Shown here piece by piece: positions 1 through 8,898 of a stretch of 59,267 bases of DNA (positions are counted from its first letter, which is position 1; every line of letters starts with the position of its first letter). A program made the translations under genes and the position numbers. Below the pieces are notes generated by a model. The model did not search any database. It was not told where the DNA came from and worked only from the letters and a program-made list of their open reading frames with translations. The stretch is from an uncultured Bacteroidales bacterium (lineage in GTDB: Bacteria; Bacteroidota; Bacteroidia; Bacteroidales; Paludibacteraceae), in assembly GCA_937885465.1 (NCBI GenBank), contig CAKZZM010000093.1:1-59267 (forward strand), written 5' to 3'.

Positions 1-57
1 CGTTCTCCACTATTTTATCGCGGACGAGCCGTCCGCGTCCCAGACGTTCTCCACTTA
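1..57. repeat. Two partial copies of the palindromic repeat flanking a small GC-rich hairpin
   Basis: Positions 1-12 and 42-55 carry the right-hand end (CGTTCTCCACT) of the dispersed repeat in minus orientation; the first copy is cut by the window edge. Between them CGCGGAC (19-25) and GTCCGCG (31-37) can form a 7-bp stem with a 5-nt loop. The second copy touches the stop codon of the Omp85 gene, whose last codon base lies at 55. The hairpin could act as a terminator or be part of a composite element; it has no T-run. Confidence 0.75.
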
Positions 58-2337
58 GAACGGATAGCCGATGGCAAAGTGAAATGTAACATCGTCTTTC
101 CAGTTGATACCGTTTGAGGCGGTGCGCCACTGCTTACCGTCATAGTGTATTCTCGATGGATCGTATAGTTTGACTCCGCAATCAACACGGAAGATGAAGA
201 ACGAGAAATCAAGCCGCAATCCTAACCCGTAGGACCATGCTATCTGCTTATAAAACTCCCTTATATCAAACACCCCATACGGCTGACTATCATAATCGCG
301 GATTGTCCATATATTTCCGGCATCGGTAAAGGCTGCGAGTTCGAATATTGACCACACCTTCCATCTATATTCAAGGTTGAGGTCAAGTTTTATATCTCCC
401 GCTTGGTTGTTATAGTCAATTCTTGTGCCGTCACCTCTATATGCCCCCGGTCCGAGCGACCGCACTTGCCAGCCTCTAACGGAGTTAGCACCACCCGCAA
501 AATATCGCTTTTCAAAAGGCACTGACGAGGCGTTCAGATACGGCACTGCTACGCCAAGCGCAGCGTGATAGACAAGACGATGATTTTGAGAGAAAATTTG
601 ATGATAGGCAAAGGCGAAATCTGCCTTTGCGTACTGCGAGAACGGGATATGGAAAATCTCATAACTGCCGGAAGTGGAGTTTTTCTCCAATTTGGCAAGA
701 GTAGAGATACCATATAGAAGGTTACCTGCCGTTTCGACTTGATAGTTAAAAGTGGCGTAACTGCGATAGGGATGCGCCTGACTGAACGAAGACCATACGC
801 CTGCATACGACCAATCTACAATAAAGTGATCTTCATACGAATAACGCAAGATATTAGTAGGTTTAAGAAAGGCTGCGCGGAACTCATCTGATATCCAAGG
901 CAGATAGACATAAGATATATCCACAAAATTAAACTGGTGGGTCAGTCTGCTTCCGAACGGTTTATAACTATACGACAGCGAACCGTTAACAACAGTCCTC
1001 ACAAACTCATCGGGGCGATTTTGATACCGATAGCCGAACAGAACCTTGGGCGCATTGGGAAATAAGATAGAAGCCTCAGCCTTCGCCTCAATGGCTCGTC
1101 CGCCGTTCTGACGCCACTCATACGAACCATAACCATTGACATTCAATTCTTCAGCCCCCTTGAAGATATTACGATTAGTATATCCCGCTCCTGCTGCAAT
1201 TCCCCAGTCACCTGCCGAATAAGTGCCTTCCACCTCAGCCGACACTGCATTTAACTTGCCGCGAGATACGACTATACTGCAGTCTAATTCGTCGTCACTC
1301 ACTCGGTCAAAGGATATATCTACATATTTTATCGGTCCGAGACTGTTAAGACGAGAATAAGTGCGCTCAACCCTATAGATATTATAATAATCGCCGGGAT
1401 TAATGTAACAATTTTGTTTTAAGGCTTTTTCTCGCAATAATTTTCGGCCTGCGTAAGTAAATGTCCAATCACCGTCCTCAATCGTTGTTACCTCTTCTTC
1501 GCTTTGCAGTTTGTCAGGGTCGGCATCGGTATAGAAATGCACTTTCCTGATTCTAAATTGAGTGAAAAGTTGCTTTTTAAGACTATCGGATGCCATTTCA
1601 ACATAGTCGTTCAGAGTAAGTTGCAACGATATCTGTTGACTTTGATATGCCGAATCTGCAACATAATGCAGCAATTCTTTATCGAAATAATAATATCCTC
1701 TCCGCCTCATTCCTCGCGCAATGCGGTCGCGCTCCTGATCTAAGATATCGGAATCAAATATCATTCCCTCACTAACTAATGTTCGTCTGCTGCCGGCTAT
1801 CTCTTTAAGGTCTTGCTGCTGTAGCCTTATATTATAATCTCTGAGGAAATACGGCTCACCGGCAGTTACATGATAGGTAAGTGCTAAGCGGCGATTTTTA
1901 ACCTCCATCGTTGTATCAACCACGGCATTGAAATAGCCTTTATTGCGCATACCCTGCTCTATATTGGCAAGCGACACATCAGCAAGTGCAGGGTCGAAGA
2001 CCTCCGGGGCCTCACCCATCTTCCAAAGCGTCCTGTTAATCCACTTCGACGAATCGGGAGCAGCAAGTGAATAAACCTGCAACTGCAACTTCCAAAAGCC
2101 GAATATCTCTGAGTTGTTCTTCTGCCGCACATAACTCTTCATCTTATCCGCAAGTCCATCAGCATCAAGAGCATCCTGATGCGCTTTGTGAATATCATTC
2201 ACATTCCTTCTGTCATCGATACTCACATGCATCTTATTAAGCAGATACTTGTCTTGCGGTACGAACTTCGTCGTACTGCAAGCGCAAAAAACCACCGCGA
2301 TAAGAATGATAAATATGTAACGCAATTGTCCGAGCAT
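55..2337 (-). CDS. Lipidated Omp85-family outer-membrane protein (BamA/TamA type, TamL-like)
   Basis: About 760 residues. The N-terminus is a lipoprotein signal peptide with lipobox near AVVFCACS, followed by POTRA-like periplasmic sequence and a C-terminal barrel of about 400 residues. The barrel holds the Omp85 loop-6 signature VRGW within GGANSVRGWQVRSLGPG and ends in an aromatic residue (AIGYPF), as expected for insertion into the outer membrane. Lipidated TamA homologues (TamL) are known in Bacteroidota and act with TamB in envelope assembly or lipid transport; tamB is not in this window. A TTG start at 2346 is possible, but ATG at 2337 is preferred because a good -7 box ends at 2349. 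Divergent from umuDC. BamA itself is less likely because of the lipobox. The stop codon abuts a repeat copy. Confidence 0.9.
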   Translation of the reverse strand: MLGQLRYIFIILIAVVFCACSTTKFVPQDKYLLNKMHVSIDDRRNVNDIHKAHQDALDADGLADKMKSYVRQKNNSEIFGFWKLQLQVYSLAAPDSSKWINRTLWKMGEAPEVFDPALADVSLANIEQGMRNKGYFNAVVDTTMEVKNRRLALTYHVTAGEPYFLRDYNIRLQQQDLKEIAGSRRTLVSEGMIFDSDILDQERDRIARGMRRRGYYYFDKELLHYVADSAYQSQQISLQLTLNDYVEMASDSLKKQLFTQFRIRKVHFYTDADPDKLQSEEEVTTIEDGDWTFTYAGRKLLREKALKQNCYINPGDYYNIYRVERTYSRLNSLGPIKYVDISFDRVSDDELDCSIVVSRGKLNAVSAEVEGTYSAGDWGIAAGAGYTNRNIFKGAEELNVNGYGSYEWRQNGGRAIEAKAEASILFPNAPKVLFGYRYQNRPDEFVRTVVNGSLSYSYKPFGSRLTHQFNFVDISYVYLPWISDEFRAAFLKPTNILRYSYEDHFIVDWSYAGVWSSFSQAHPYRSYATFNYQVETAGNLLYGISTLAKLEKNSTSGSYEIFHIPFSQYAKADFAFAYHQIFSQNHRLVYHAALGVAVPYLNASSVPFEKRYFAGGANSVRGWQVRSLGPGAYRGDGTRIDYNNQAGDIKLDLNLEYRWKVWSIFELAAFTDAGNIWTIRDYDSQPYGVFDIREFYKQIAWSYGLGLRLDFSFFIFRVDCGVKLYDPSRIHYDGKQWRTASNGINWKDDVTFHFAIGYPF

Positions 2338-2348
2338 AGTTACCAATA

Positions 2349-2380
2349 CAAAGTTAAAAATTAAAAATTGGAAAATGAAA
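2349..2380 (-). promoter_or_regulatory. Putative promoter of the Omp85 gene
   Basis: On the minus strand TAACTTTG (2356-2349) matches the Bacteroidota -7 box TAnnTTTG, and TTTC (2380-2377), one mismatch from TTTG, lies exactly 20 bp upstream. The expected transcription start, about five bases after the box, is near 2344, so the leader before ATG 2337 would be only 5-8 nt. Confidence 0.55.
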
Positions 2381-2403
2381 ATTAAAAATTAAAAATTAAA
2401 AAT
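2354..2403. repeat. AT-rich short tandem repeat (TTAAAAA-like)
   Basis: The intergenic stretch contains six or so imperfect copies of a 7-bp TTAAAAA/ATTAAAA motif. It lies between the two divergent -7 boxes of the Omp85 gene and umuD and overlaps the Omp85 -33 region. It may be curved or easily melted DNA; no other function is visible. Confidence 0.7.
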
Positions 2404-2415
2404 AAGAAATAATTA

Positions 2416-2447
2416 TTTGCATATACAATTAAAAACGACTATCTTTG
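2416..2447 (+). promoter_or_regulatory. Putative umuD promoter
   Basis: TTTG (2416-2419), 20 bp spacing, then TATCTTTG (2440-2447): a perfect match to the Bacteroidota promoter consensus. Transcription should start near 2452, leaving a leader of about 15 nt before ATG 2467. I could not see an obvious inverted-repeat operator for SOS control. Confidence 0.8.
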
Positions 2448-2466
2448 CAATTATTAGTATAAAGTG

Positions 2467-2898
2467 ATGAGTGAACAACTGACTGACATAACTCAAGCGA
2501 TATTATCAATGCAGGAGTTGCCACTTGCAGAGCATCTGCATGCCGGTTTTCCCTCTCCTGCTGCTGACTATACCGATCGTATTGACATAACTCGTGAGAT
2601 AGTGCGCCATCCCGACACCACCTTTTATGCTCGCATCGAGGGCGACAGTATGCGTGATGCAGGCATTTTCAGCGGTGATTTAGTGGTTATTGACCGCAGT
2701 CTGCAAGCGTCAGCGGGAAACTTCGTAGCCGCGTATATCGACGGCGAATTTACCGTCAAGGAATTTCAGCCGGATCCCGCCAACAACTGCGCGTGGCTCG
2801 TACCGCATAATAACCGATTTAAGCCTATTCGCGTAACCGAAGAGAACGCCTTTATCATTTGGGGAGTTATAACACACACAATACACCAATTAAATTAG
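2467..2898 (+). CDS. umuD: UmuD-like S24 peptidase, DNA polymerase V accessory subunit
   Basis: 143 residues, the normal UmuD length. Counting from ATG 2467, the catalytic serine is Ser61 in EGDSMRD and the lysine is Lys98 in FTVKEF. The predicted self-cleavage site is Ala26-Gly27 (HAGFPSPA). All three align with E. coli Ser60, Lys97 and Cys24-Gly25. By family knowledge the protein is cleaved after contact with RecA filaments and then activates the Y-family polymerase encoded next. GTG at 2464 directly precedes the ATG and could be the start; ATG is preferred. The polymerase gene follows after 141 bp that contain a repeat unit. Confidence 0.95.
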   Translation: MSEQLTDITQAILSMQELPLAEHLHAGFPSPAADYTDRIDITREIVRHPDTTFYARIEGDSMRDAGIFSGDLVVIDRSLQASAGNFVAAYIDGEFTVKEFQPDPANNCAWLVPHNNRFKPIRVTEENAFIIWGVITHTIHQLN

Positions 2899-2913
2899 AA
2901 GTTAGAAAGTGAT

Positions 2914-2947
2914 AGTGGAGAACGTCTCCGAACGTTCTGGTAGTGGA
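2914..2947 (+). repeat. Palindromic repeat unit between umuD and umuC
   Basis: A complete 24-bp plus-orientation unit (2914-2937) followed at 2941-2947 by the first bases of a second, decayed unit. It lies in the umuD-umuC transcript, so any hairpin would form in the mRNA between the two cistrons. Confidence 0.85.
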
Positions 2948-3039
2948 CTCGGCAGTCATCTGACGGTAAAGCAATCTTACAGCCGAAAAGCGATAGGGCT
3001 TTGCCCGTCAGTTCTAACAATAAAACGATATCATAGATA

Positions 3040-4305
3040 ATGCTTGCCCTTTGCGATTGTAATAATTTTTTCGTTTCGTGTGAACGCATCTTCCGCCCTG
3101 ACTTGCGGAATAAGCCTGTTGTAGTTCTATCGGGCAATGACGGCTGCGTGGTGGCACGCTCAAACGAGGCTAAAGCATTGGGCATAAAAATGGGAGTTCC
3201 TTTTTTTCAGATAAAAAAAGAAGTGGAACAATACGGGATAGAGCATTTCTCTTCTAATTTTCCTCTATACGGCGATATATCCGGTCGCATAATGCGCACT
3301 CTATCACAACATACCTCAGACCTACAACAATACTCTATCGACGAAGCGTTTATTGACCTCTCACACTTACACGACATTGCCGCAATGCGGAACTACTGCC
3401 TACAACTGAGGGAGGACATATTGAGGGGCATAGGCGTACCCGTTTCGTTTGGCATTGCTCCTACCAAAACTCTATGCAAGATAGCCGCTGATTATGCCAA
3501 GCACTACACCGGTTACAAAGGAGTATGCTGCATCGATACCGATGAACGCCGCATCAAAGCCCTACATCATTACCCTATAGCCGATGTGTGGGGCATAGGG
3601 CGACAGACAACCGCCAAACTGCAATCGGCGGGGATTACCACCGCCCTTGCCTTTGCCAATAGCAATAGCGTCTTCGCACAAAATATGTGTCACCGTCCGG
3701 GACTGAACACATGGCGAGAATTGAACGGCATAGCTTGTATTGAAAACACCGACCACTCGGAGAAGCAAACTATCACCTGCTCACGCACCTTTGCTCACCC
3801 CGTAACCGATCGGGGGTTGTTAGAGCAAGCCCTTTCAGAGTTTTGCGATAATGTAGCACGCAAACTGCGCCGTCAGCACTCCGTTTGCCGACAAATGGTA
3901 GTCTTTGCTCATACATCCCGTTTCAACGATAACATCAGTGCCATTCAGCAGACCCTCACCTTCGAAGTGCCCACAGCCAACACCCACGAACTGACCGATG
4001 CACTACTGAAAACGATACGCCTACAGTGGTGCCCCGACACACCTTACAAACGCGCCGGCGTTATTCTGCTCTCCATAGAACCCGACAGAGGCGTGCAGCA
4101 ATCGCTCTTCGACACACGCAACCGTGCACGCGACAACCGACTGCAATTCGCCATTGACAAGGTGAACGATCGTATGGGAAAACACACTCTCACCTTTGCG
4201 CGACGTCTGCCCGACCCGAATGCCACACCGCTGTACGAAGCAGGTAAACAGAGTCCGCACTACACAACAGATATATCGCAAATCATCACCCTCAAATGTG
4301 GTTAG
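3040..4305 (+). CDS. umuC: UmuC-like Y-family DNA polymerase (Pol V catalytic subunit)
   Basis: 421 residues, the usual UmuC length. The N-terminus has the metal-binding aspartate in LCDCNNFFVSCERIF, and the palm motif SIDEAF carries the other catalytic acids. A helix-hairpin-helix region (ADVWGIGRQTTAKL) and the UmuC-type C-terminal part (KRAGVILLSIEPD) follow. It performs error-prone translesion synthesis with cleaved UmuD. ATG 3040 is 141 bp after umuD; no separate promoter was seen, so the pair is probably co-transcribed. Placing umuDC between the Omp85 gene and the TrmH gene may reflect an insertion, since those two are often neighbours in the order (from memory). Confidence 0.95.
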   Translation: MLALCDCNNFFVSCERIFRPDLRNKPVVVLSGNDGCVVARSNEAKALGIKMGVPFFQIKKEVEQYGIEHFSSNFPLYGDISGRIMRTLSQHTSDLQQYSIDEAFIDLSHLHDIAAMRNYCLQLREDILRGIGVPVSFGIAPTKTLCKIAADYAKHYTGYKGVCCIDTDERRIKALHHYPIADVWGIGRQTTAKLQSAGITTALAFANSNSVFAQNMCHRPGLNTWRELNGIACIENTDHSEKQTITCSRTFAHPVTDRGLLEQALSEFCDNVARKLRRQHSVCRQMVVFAHTSRFNDNISAIQQTLTFEVPTANTHELTDALLKTIRLQWCPDTPYKRAGVILLSIEPDRGVQQSLFDTRNRARDNRLQFAIDKVNDRMGKHTLTFARRLPDPNATPLYEAGKQSPHYTTDISQIITLKCG

Positions 4306-4410
4306 ACCGCTATGCTATTAGCACAATGACGATTGTTCGAAGTGCTGCGTAGCGGGCGGGCTAATTCCAAAGGGAAACCGCCGCTTCATTGTTAGAAGTT
4401 AGAAAACAAC
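4306..4410. other. Intergenic region after umuC with GC-rich hairpin potential
   Basis: Small inverted repeats are visible: CAAT/ATTG around 4324-4335, and GCGGGCGG (4352-4359) opposite CCGCCGC (4378-4384). There is no T-run, so this is not a clear intrinsic terminator. No promoter of the TAnnTTTG type is evident, so transcription of the next gene may read through. Confidence 0.35.
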
Positions 4411-5205
4411 GTGAAAATAACGAAGAAAGAAATAAGTTACATTCGCTCATTGCACCAAAAGAAAGTGCGTGATGCAGAGGGGGTGTTTGTGGCAGAAGGT
4501 TACAAATCGGCGGAAGCACTACTCGGGCACTTTGAACTGCTGATATTGGTAGAGAGTGCAACGAGTACGCGGTTAAACCTAACTGACGAAAGAACAATAA
4601 AAGAAAGGATAAGAGAGGCAACGGACGAAGAGATAAGCAAAATGTCTTCACTTCGCGCTCCGCAAGGGATAATTGCCGTTTTTCGCCGACCACAGAGAAT
4701 GCCGCTACCGGATAGTTCATACAAAGACTTGCTGTTAGTGCTTGACGGCGTACAGGACCCGGGGAACTTAGGCACAATAATTCGTACAGCAGACTGGTTC
4801 GGGGTGAGAGATATCGTTTGCTCAGAAGATACGGCAGATTGCTGGAATAGCAAAGTAGTGCAGGCTACAATGGGCTCACTCGCAAGGGTTCGAGTACACC
4901 ACACCAATCTCGTCGAATGGTTCAAACAACTGAACCGACAATCATCTACCATTTTCGGTACGGTATTAGACGGTATTAATATATACAGCAAAGACGCATC
5001 GAAACAACTGAAAACGGATAAAAAAGGCGGGACGGAAATAATCATAATGGGTAATGAGGGGAATGGCATATCTTCGCCGGTAAGGCAATTTATCACTCAC
5101 CCGCTTTTTATACCCCGATATATTGCCGAAGGAGATCAACCCGAATCACTAAATGTCAGTGTAGCAACAGGGATTATATTAGAATATTTACGATTTAAGA
5201 TTTAA
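4411..5205 (+). CDS. SpoU/TrmH-family RNA 2'-O-methyltransferase
   Basis: 264 residues. An N-terminal substrate-binding region with the typical EGYKSAEALL segment is followed by the SPOUT knot with motif 1 (GNLGTIIRTADWFG), motif 2 (IIMGNEGNGIS) and motif 3 (LNVSVATGIILEYL). It transfers methyl from S-adenosylmethionine to a ribose 2'-OH in tRNA or 23S rRNA; the substrate cannot be read from sequence. GTG is taken as the start because no ATG precedes the conserved N-terminus. Only 6 bp separate it from trkA, so the three genes through trkH probably form one unit. Confidence 0.93.
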   Translation: MKITKKEISYIRSLHQKKVRDAEGVFVAEGYKSAEALLGHFELLILVESATSTRLNLTDERTIKERIREATDEEISKMSSLRAPQGIIAVFRRPQRMPLPDSSYKDLLLVLDGVQDPGNLGTIIRTADWFGVRDIVCSEDTADCWNSKVVQATMGSLARVRVHHTNLVEWFKQLNRQSSTIFGTVLDGINIYSKDASKQLKTDKKGGTEIIIMGNEGNGISSPVRQFITHPLFIPRYIAEGDQPESLNVSVATGIILEYLRFKI

Positions 5206-5211
5206 CTACGT

Positions 5212-6549
5212 ATGCGAATAATAATAGCAGGCGCAGGCGATGTAGGTACGCATCTGGCAAAACTGCTGAGCCGCGAGAACATGGAAATAAGTCTTATCGA
5301 TGAAGATAGAGATAAGTTAGGCGCCTTAGACACCAACTACGATCTTCTGACTAAAGTGGGTAGTCCTACCTCGCTGCGCGACTTAAAAGACATTGGCGTT
5401 AATGGTGTTGACCTCTTTATAGCAGTGACGCCATTAGAGAGCGTAAATATGACCTCGTGCCTGATTGCCAACAGTTTAGGGGCTAAGCGCACATTGGCTC
5501 GAATAGACAACTACGAATATCTGCTCGATGAGAACCGCAGCTTCTTCGAGAATTTGGGTCTAAACCACCTCATCTACCCCGAGGTATTGGCAGCACGGGA
5601 GATAACAGAATCGCTACGAACCAACTGGATGCGCTATAACCTCAAACTGAGCAGCGGAAACTTAGAGTTATGCGTCGTCAAAGTGCGGGAAGGAGCACCT
5701 ATGCTATACAAACGCTTTTCGAGCGGCTATTTCTCGCATGGCAAATACAGAGTGGTAGCAATAAAGCGAATGGGAGAAACAATTATCCCGCGGGGTAATG
5801 ATCAGATTGAAACAGACGATCTTGTTTTCATTGTATGCAAACGAGAGAATAGAAACTACATTCTCGAGCACGCCAACAAAAACATACATGAGATAAAAAA
5901 TATCATTATCTTCGGAGGTAGCCGCATTGCCCAAAAAGCCATACAGCAGATGCCGTCAGACATAAAGATAAAACTTATTGAGCCAGACCGCGACCGCTGC
6001 TACGCCTTATCCGAACGCCTAACCAATGCAATGATAATCAACGGCAACGGCAATGATATGGAATTTCTTAAGGAAGAAGGTATAGAAGATGCTGATGCTT
6101 TCATCGCTCTAACTGATAATACAGAAACCAATATCTTTGCATGCCTTGCTGCCAAACGATTTGGGGTAAGAAAAACCATCGCCGAAGTTGAAAATCTTGA
6201 CTATATCCCTATGGCAGAAGGTTTGGATATCGGCACCGTTCTTAATAAGAAGACTATCACTGCAAGTTACATCTATCAGATGCTTCTTGACCGCGTAGAT
6301 GTGAGAAATGTGCAAAATCTGACCACGGCAGACGCGCAGATAGTGGAGTTCGTGGCAGCAGACGGCAGCGATGTAACTAAAAACAAAGTCAGGGATCTCA
6401 ACCTGCCTGCGGACACAAATATAGGCGCATTAGTCAGAGCAGGAGTAGGAATACTGGTCAACGGCGACACACAGATAATGAAAGACGATGTTGTCGTAGT
6501 ATTCTGCAAAAGCCATGTAATCCGTAAATTGGAAAAATACTTCAAGTGA
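5212..6549 (+). CDS. trkA: Trk potassium uptake regulatory NAD-binding protein TrkA
   Basis: 445 residues, full length, with two RCK modules. The first begins with the nucleotide-binding loop GAGDVG and an acidic strand end (LIDEDRDKL); the second has FGGSRIAQKA and IEPDRDRC. Each Rossmann part is followed by a TrkA-C region. It is a peripheral membrane protein that gates the TrkH pore in response to bound nucleotides. trkH follows after 57 bp, the standard pairing. Confidence 0.96.
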   Translation: MRIIIAGAGDVGTHLAKLLSRENMEISLIDEDRDKLGALDTNYDLLTKVGSPTSLRDLKDIGVNGVDLFIAVTPLESVNMTSCLIANSLGAKRTLARIDNYEYLLDENRSFFENLGLNHLIYPEVLAAREITESLRTNWMRYNLKLSSGNLELCVVKVREGAPMLYKRFSSGYFSHGKYRVVAIKRMGETIIPRGNDQIETDDLVFIVCKRENRNYILEHANKNIHEIKNIIIFGGSRIAQKAIQQMPSDIKIKLIEPDRDRCYALSERLTNAMIINGNGNDMEFLKEEGIEDADAFIALTDNTETNIFACLAAKRFGVRKTIAEVENLDYIPMAEGLDIGTVLNKKTITASYIYQMLLDRVDVRNVQNLTTADAQIVEFVAADGSDVTKNKVRDLNLPADTNIGALVRAGVGILVNGDTQIMKDDVVVVFCKSHVIRKLEKYFK

Positions 6550-6606
6550 TAGGTTAACAGATGCGGCAAAAATATTGCCGCTAAATTGACAATGTTATAA
6601 GCGAAA

Positions 6607-8130
6607 GTGACTCGGACTTTTAATTGGAAAATAGTATTTAAGACCCTCGGTGCTCTATTGGTAATAGAGGCATTGTTTATGGTGCTTCCCACTATTGTAA
6701 CGGCAATCTATCACGAATATGATACAGGAGCATTCATTTGTTCTACCATTTTGACCTTCCTAAGCGGACTTTTAGGTATATTCATCGGCAGATACGCCCC
6801 TAAGAAGGTCGGCGAACGAGAGGGGTATTTGATAGTGGCATTAGTGTGGATCATATTTTCTTTATTTGGTTTACTTCCTTTTTATCTTAGCGGAGCAATA
6901 CCGAGTTACACCGATGCATTTTTCGAAACGATGTCCGGTTTCTCAACTACGGGTGCAACGATATTACGCGATATTGAGAGTCTGAGCCATGGTTGTCTGT
7001 TTTGGCGCAGCCTAATGCAGTGGATCGGCGGTATGGGAATAATTGTGTTGAGTGTTGCTATCCTACCGATGTTCGGCTTAGGCGGTATGCAACTTTATGC
7101 GGCAGAAGTTACAGGATTAAGTTACGAGAAGTTGAGCCCCCGAATAGCAGATACGGCGAAACACTTATGGGGAACATACATCATCATCACCGCCCTTGAA
7201 ACGCTATTGTTATGGCTATTCAAGATGGATATTTTCGATGCTGTATGTCACTCCTTCTCAACGATAGCGACAGGCGGTTTCTCTACTAAAAACGCCTCTA
7301 TTGCCTTTTTTTCTTCTCCCGCAATTCAATATACAATAGCACTGTTCACTCTGCTATCGGGTATCAATTTTGCGCTAACAATCTATCTTTTCCGCCGTCG
7401 GCCTGACCGCCTATTGAAAGACGAGGAGACGCATTGGTATCTCGGTGCTGTAGCACTCACTACGATAGCACTAACCATCGGCCTATATCTTCAAAATTAC
7501 ACCTCTGTCGGTGCCGGGTTCGCATCATCCGACGCACAAGTAGCAGGCACGGCAACAACGGTATTCGTCGGCATTGAAGACTCTTTCAGAAAAGCATTCT
7601 TCGAAGTGGTATGCACTATGACGAGTTGCGGATTTGCCATAGACGACTATATGCAATGGCGCCCGCTGATGTGGTGCGTACTCTTCATACTAATGTTCAC
7701 GGGAGGCTGCGCCGGTTCAACGGCAGGCGGAGTGAAGTGGATAAGGGTGAGCATATTCATAAAAAATGCGCTCGCTGAATGTAAGCGGCGCATCTATCCT
7801 AATGCCATTATTCCTGCAAAGATTAATAATAAACCCATTACGCAAAGTCAGATGAATAATGTAATGGCGTTTATGATGTTTTATTTCATTATCATCATTG
7901 TTGGTATGCTGAGCTTCTGCGCACTCGGCGTGAACTTCGATGAAGCCTTAGGTGCTGCCGTTTCCGCTATCGGTAATATCGGTCCTGCGCTTGGTCAGTA
8001 TGGTCCGACCGGTAATTACGCCGATTTCCCGACACTCGGAAAGTGGATATTCTCGTTTATTATGATGATTGGCCGTCTCGAACTATTCACGGTTATCCTG
8101 CTCTTCTCCCCTACTCTTTGGAGGAAATAA
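6607..8130 (+). CDS. trkH: Trk potassium channel subunit TrkH
   Basis: 507 residues and strongly hydrophobic. The four pore-loop selectivity regions with their conserved glycines can be picked out: FSTTGAT, IATGGFST, MTSCGFA and IGNIGPALG. It forms the K+ pathway in the inner membrane together with TrkA. GTG 6607 is the only start that keeps the first membrane segment. The last 20 bp overlap the 3' end of the convergent exonuclease III gene. Confidence 0.95.
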   Translation: MTRTFNWKIVFKTLGALLVIEALFMVLPTIVTAIYHEYDTGAFICSTILTFLSGLLGIFIGRYAPKKVGEREGYLIVALVWIIFSLFGLLPFYLSGAIPSYTDAFFETMSGFSTTGATILRDIESLSHGCLFWRSLMQWIGGMGIIVLSVAILPMFGLGGMQLYAAEVTGLSYEKLSPRIADTAKHLWGTYIIITALETLLLWLFKMDIFDAVCHSFSTIATGGFSTKNASIAFFSSPAIQYTIALFTLLSGINFALTIYLFRRRPDRLLKDEETHWYLGAVALTTIALTIGLYLQNYTSVGAGFASSDAQVAGTATTVFVGIEDSFRKAFFEVVCTMTSCGFAIDDYMQWRPLMWCVLFILMFTGGCAGSTAGGVKWIRVSIFIKNALAECKRRIYPNAIIPAKINNKPITQSQMNNVMAFMMFYFIIIIVGMLSFCALGVNFDEALGAAVSAIGNIGPALGQYGPTGNYADFPTLGKWIFSFIMMIGRLELFTVILLFSPTLWRK

Positions 8131-8881
8131 GCAGAGTAACAGGACAATGGTCAGAATGTACCACACTTTGCATAATCTGCGCATCGCGGAGTCTGCCGCG
8201 TAGCGGTTCGCTCACCCAATGATAGTCTATTCGCCAGCCGGCATTGCGCTCCCTTGCCCCAAAACGATAACTCCACCATGAATACTCGTTTGCATCATCG
8301 CAAAAAACGCGGAATGAATCAATCATTCCCGACTGCTCTAACCTATCCATCCATTCCCTCTCTTCCGGCAAGAAACCGCTGACACCTACCTGACGCTCCG
8401 GATGATTGATATCTATCGGCTTATGGCAGATATTGAAGTCACCGCAAACCACCACGTTCTCTCTCTCACGCCTAAGATTATTCAGCCACGGAAGAAAATC
8501 CTCAAGGAACTGCATCTTGAAATCCTGTCGTACATCTCCCGTTGTACCGCTCGGCACATAGACGCAGACCACTGTTATGTCGCCGAAATCGGCACGCAAC
8601 ACTCTTCCCTCTTCATCGTATCTTTTAATGCCCATCCCCGCCTGCACATAGTCAGGCTCTTGTTTGGCGAATATCCCCACTCCGCTATATCCTTTCTTTT
8701 GCGCAGAATGGAGATAACAATGGTATCCGAGAGCCTCAAAGGCAGCAGTATCTACCTGCTCGGGCTGAGCCTTCAACTCCTGAACACAAAACACATCAGG
8801 GTCGGCAAGAGTAAGCCAGGTCATCAGACCTTTGCTGACAGCAGAACGAATACCGTTCAAATTATATGAAAATATCTTCAC
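8111..8881 (-). CDS. xth: Exodeoxyribonuclease III (AP endonuclease)
   Basis: 256 residues, the normal size for the ExoA/Xth family. Motifs are KIFSYNLNGIRSA, the metal-binding glutamate in VQELKAQ, GDFNICHKPID, the R.DYHWVS region and the terminal SDHCPV. It incises abasic sites and degrades 3' ends in base-excision repair. It starts only 17 bp after the end of the third M6 protease gene and could be co-transcribed with that cluster. Its 3' end overlaps trkH, so the two transcripts are complementary at their ends. Confidence 0.95.
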   Translation of the reverse strand: MKIFSYNLNGIRSAVSKGLMTWLTLADPDVFCVQELKAQPEQVDTAAFEALGYHCYLHSAQKKGYSGVGIFAKQEPDYVQAGMGIKRYDEEGRVLRADFGDITVVCVYVPSGTTGDVRQDFKMQFLEDFLPWLNNLRRERENVVVCGDFNICHKPIDINHPERQVGVSGFLPEEREWMDRLEQSGMIDSFRVFCDDANEYSWWSYRFGARERNAGWRIDYHWVSEPLRGRLRDAQIMQSVVHSDHCPVTLLISSKE

Positions 8882-8898
8882 AAGTAATTAGTTTTAAG

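Noticed and set aside
2338..2346. TTG at 2346 as the start of the Omp85 protein
   Set aside because: The predicted transcription start lies near 2344, and ATG 2337 gives a standard lipoprotein signal.
4500..5096. 198-codon open frame opposite the TrmH-like gene
   Set aside because: It lies fully antisense to a gene with clear SPOUT motifs and has no recognisable protein features.
8111..8130. Frameshift or annotation error where trkH and xth overlap
   Set aside because: Both C-termini are family-typical; a 20-bp convergent overlap is ordinary.
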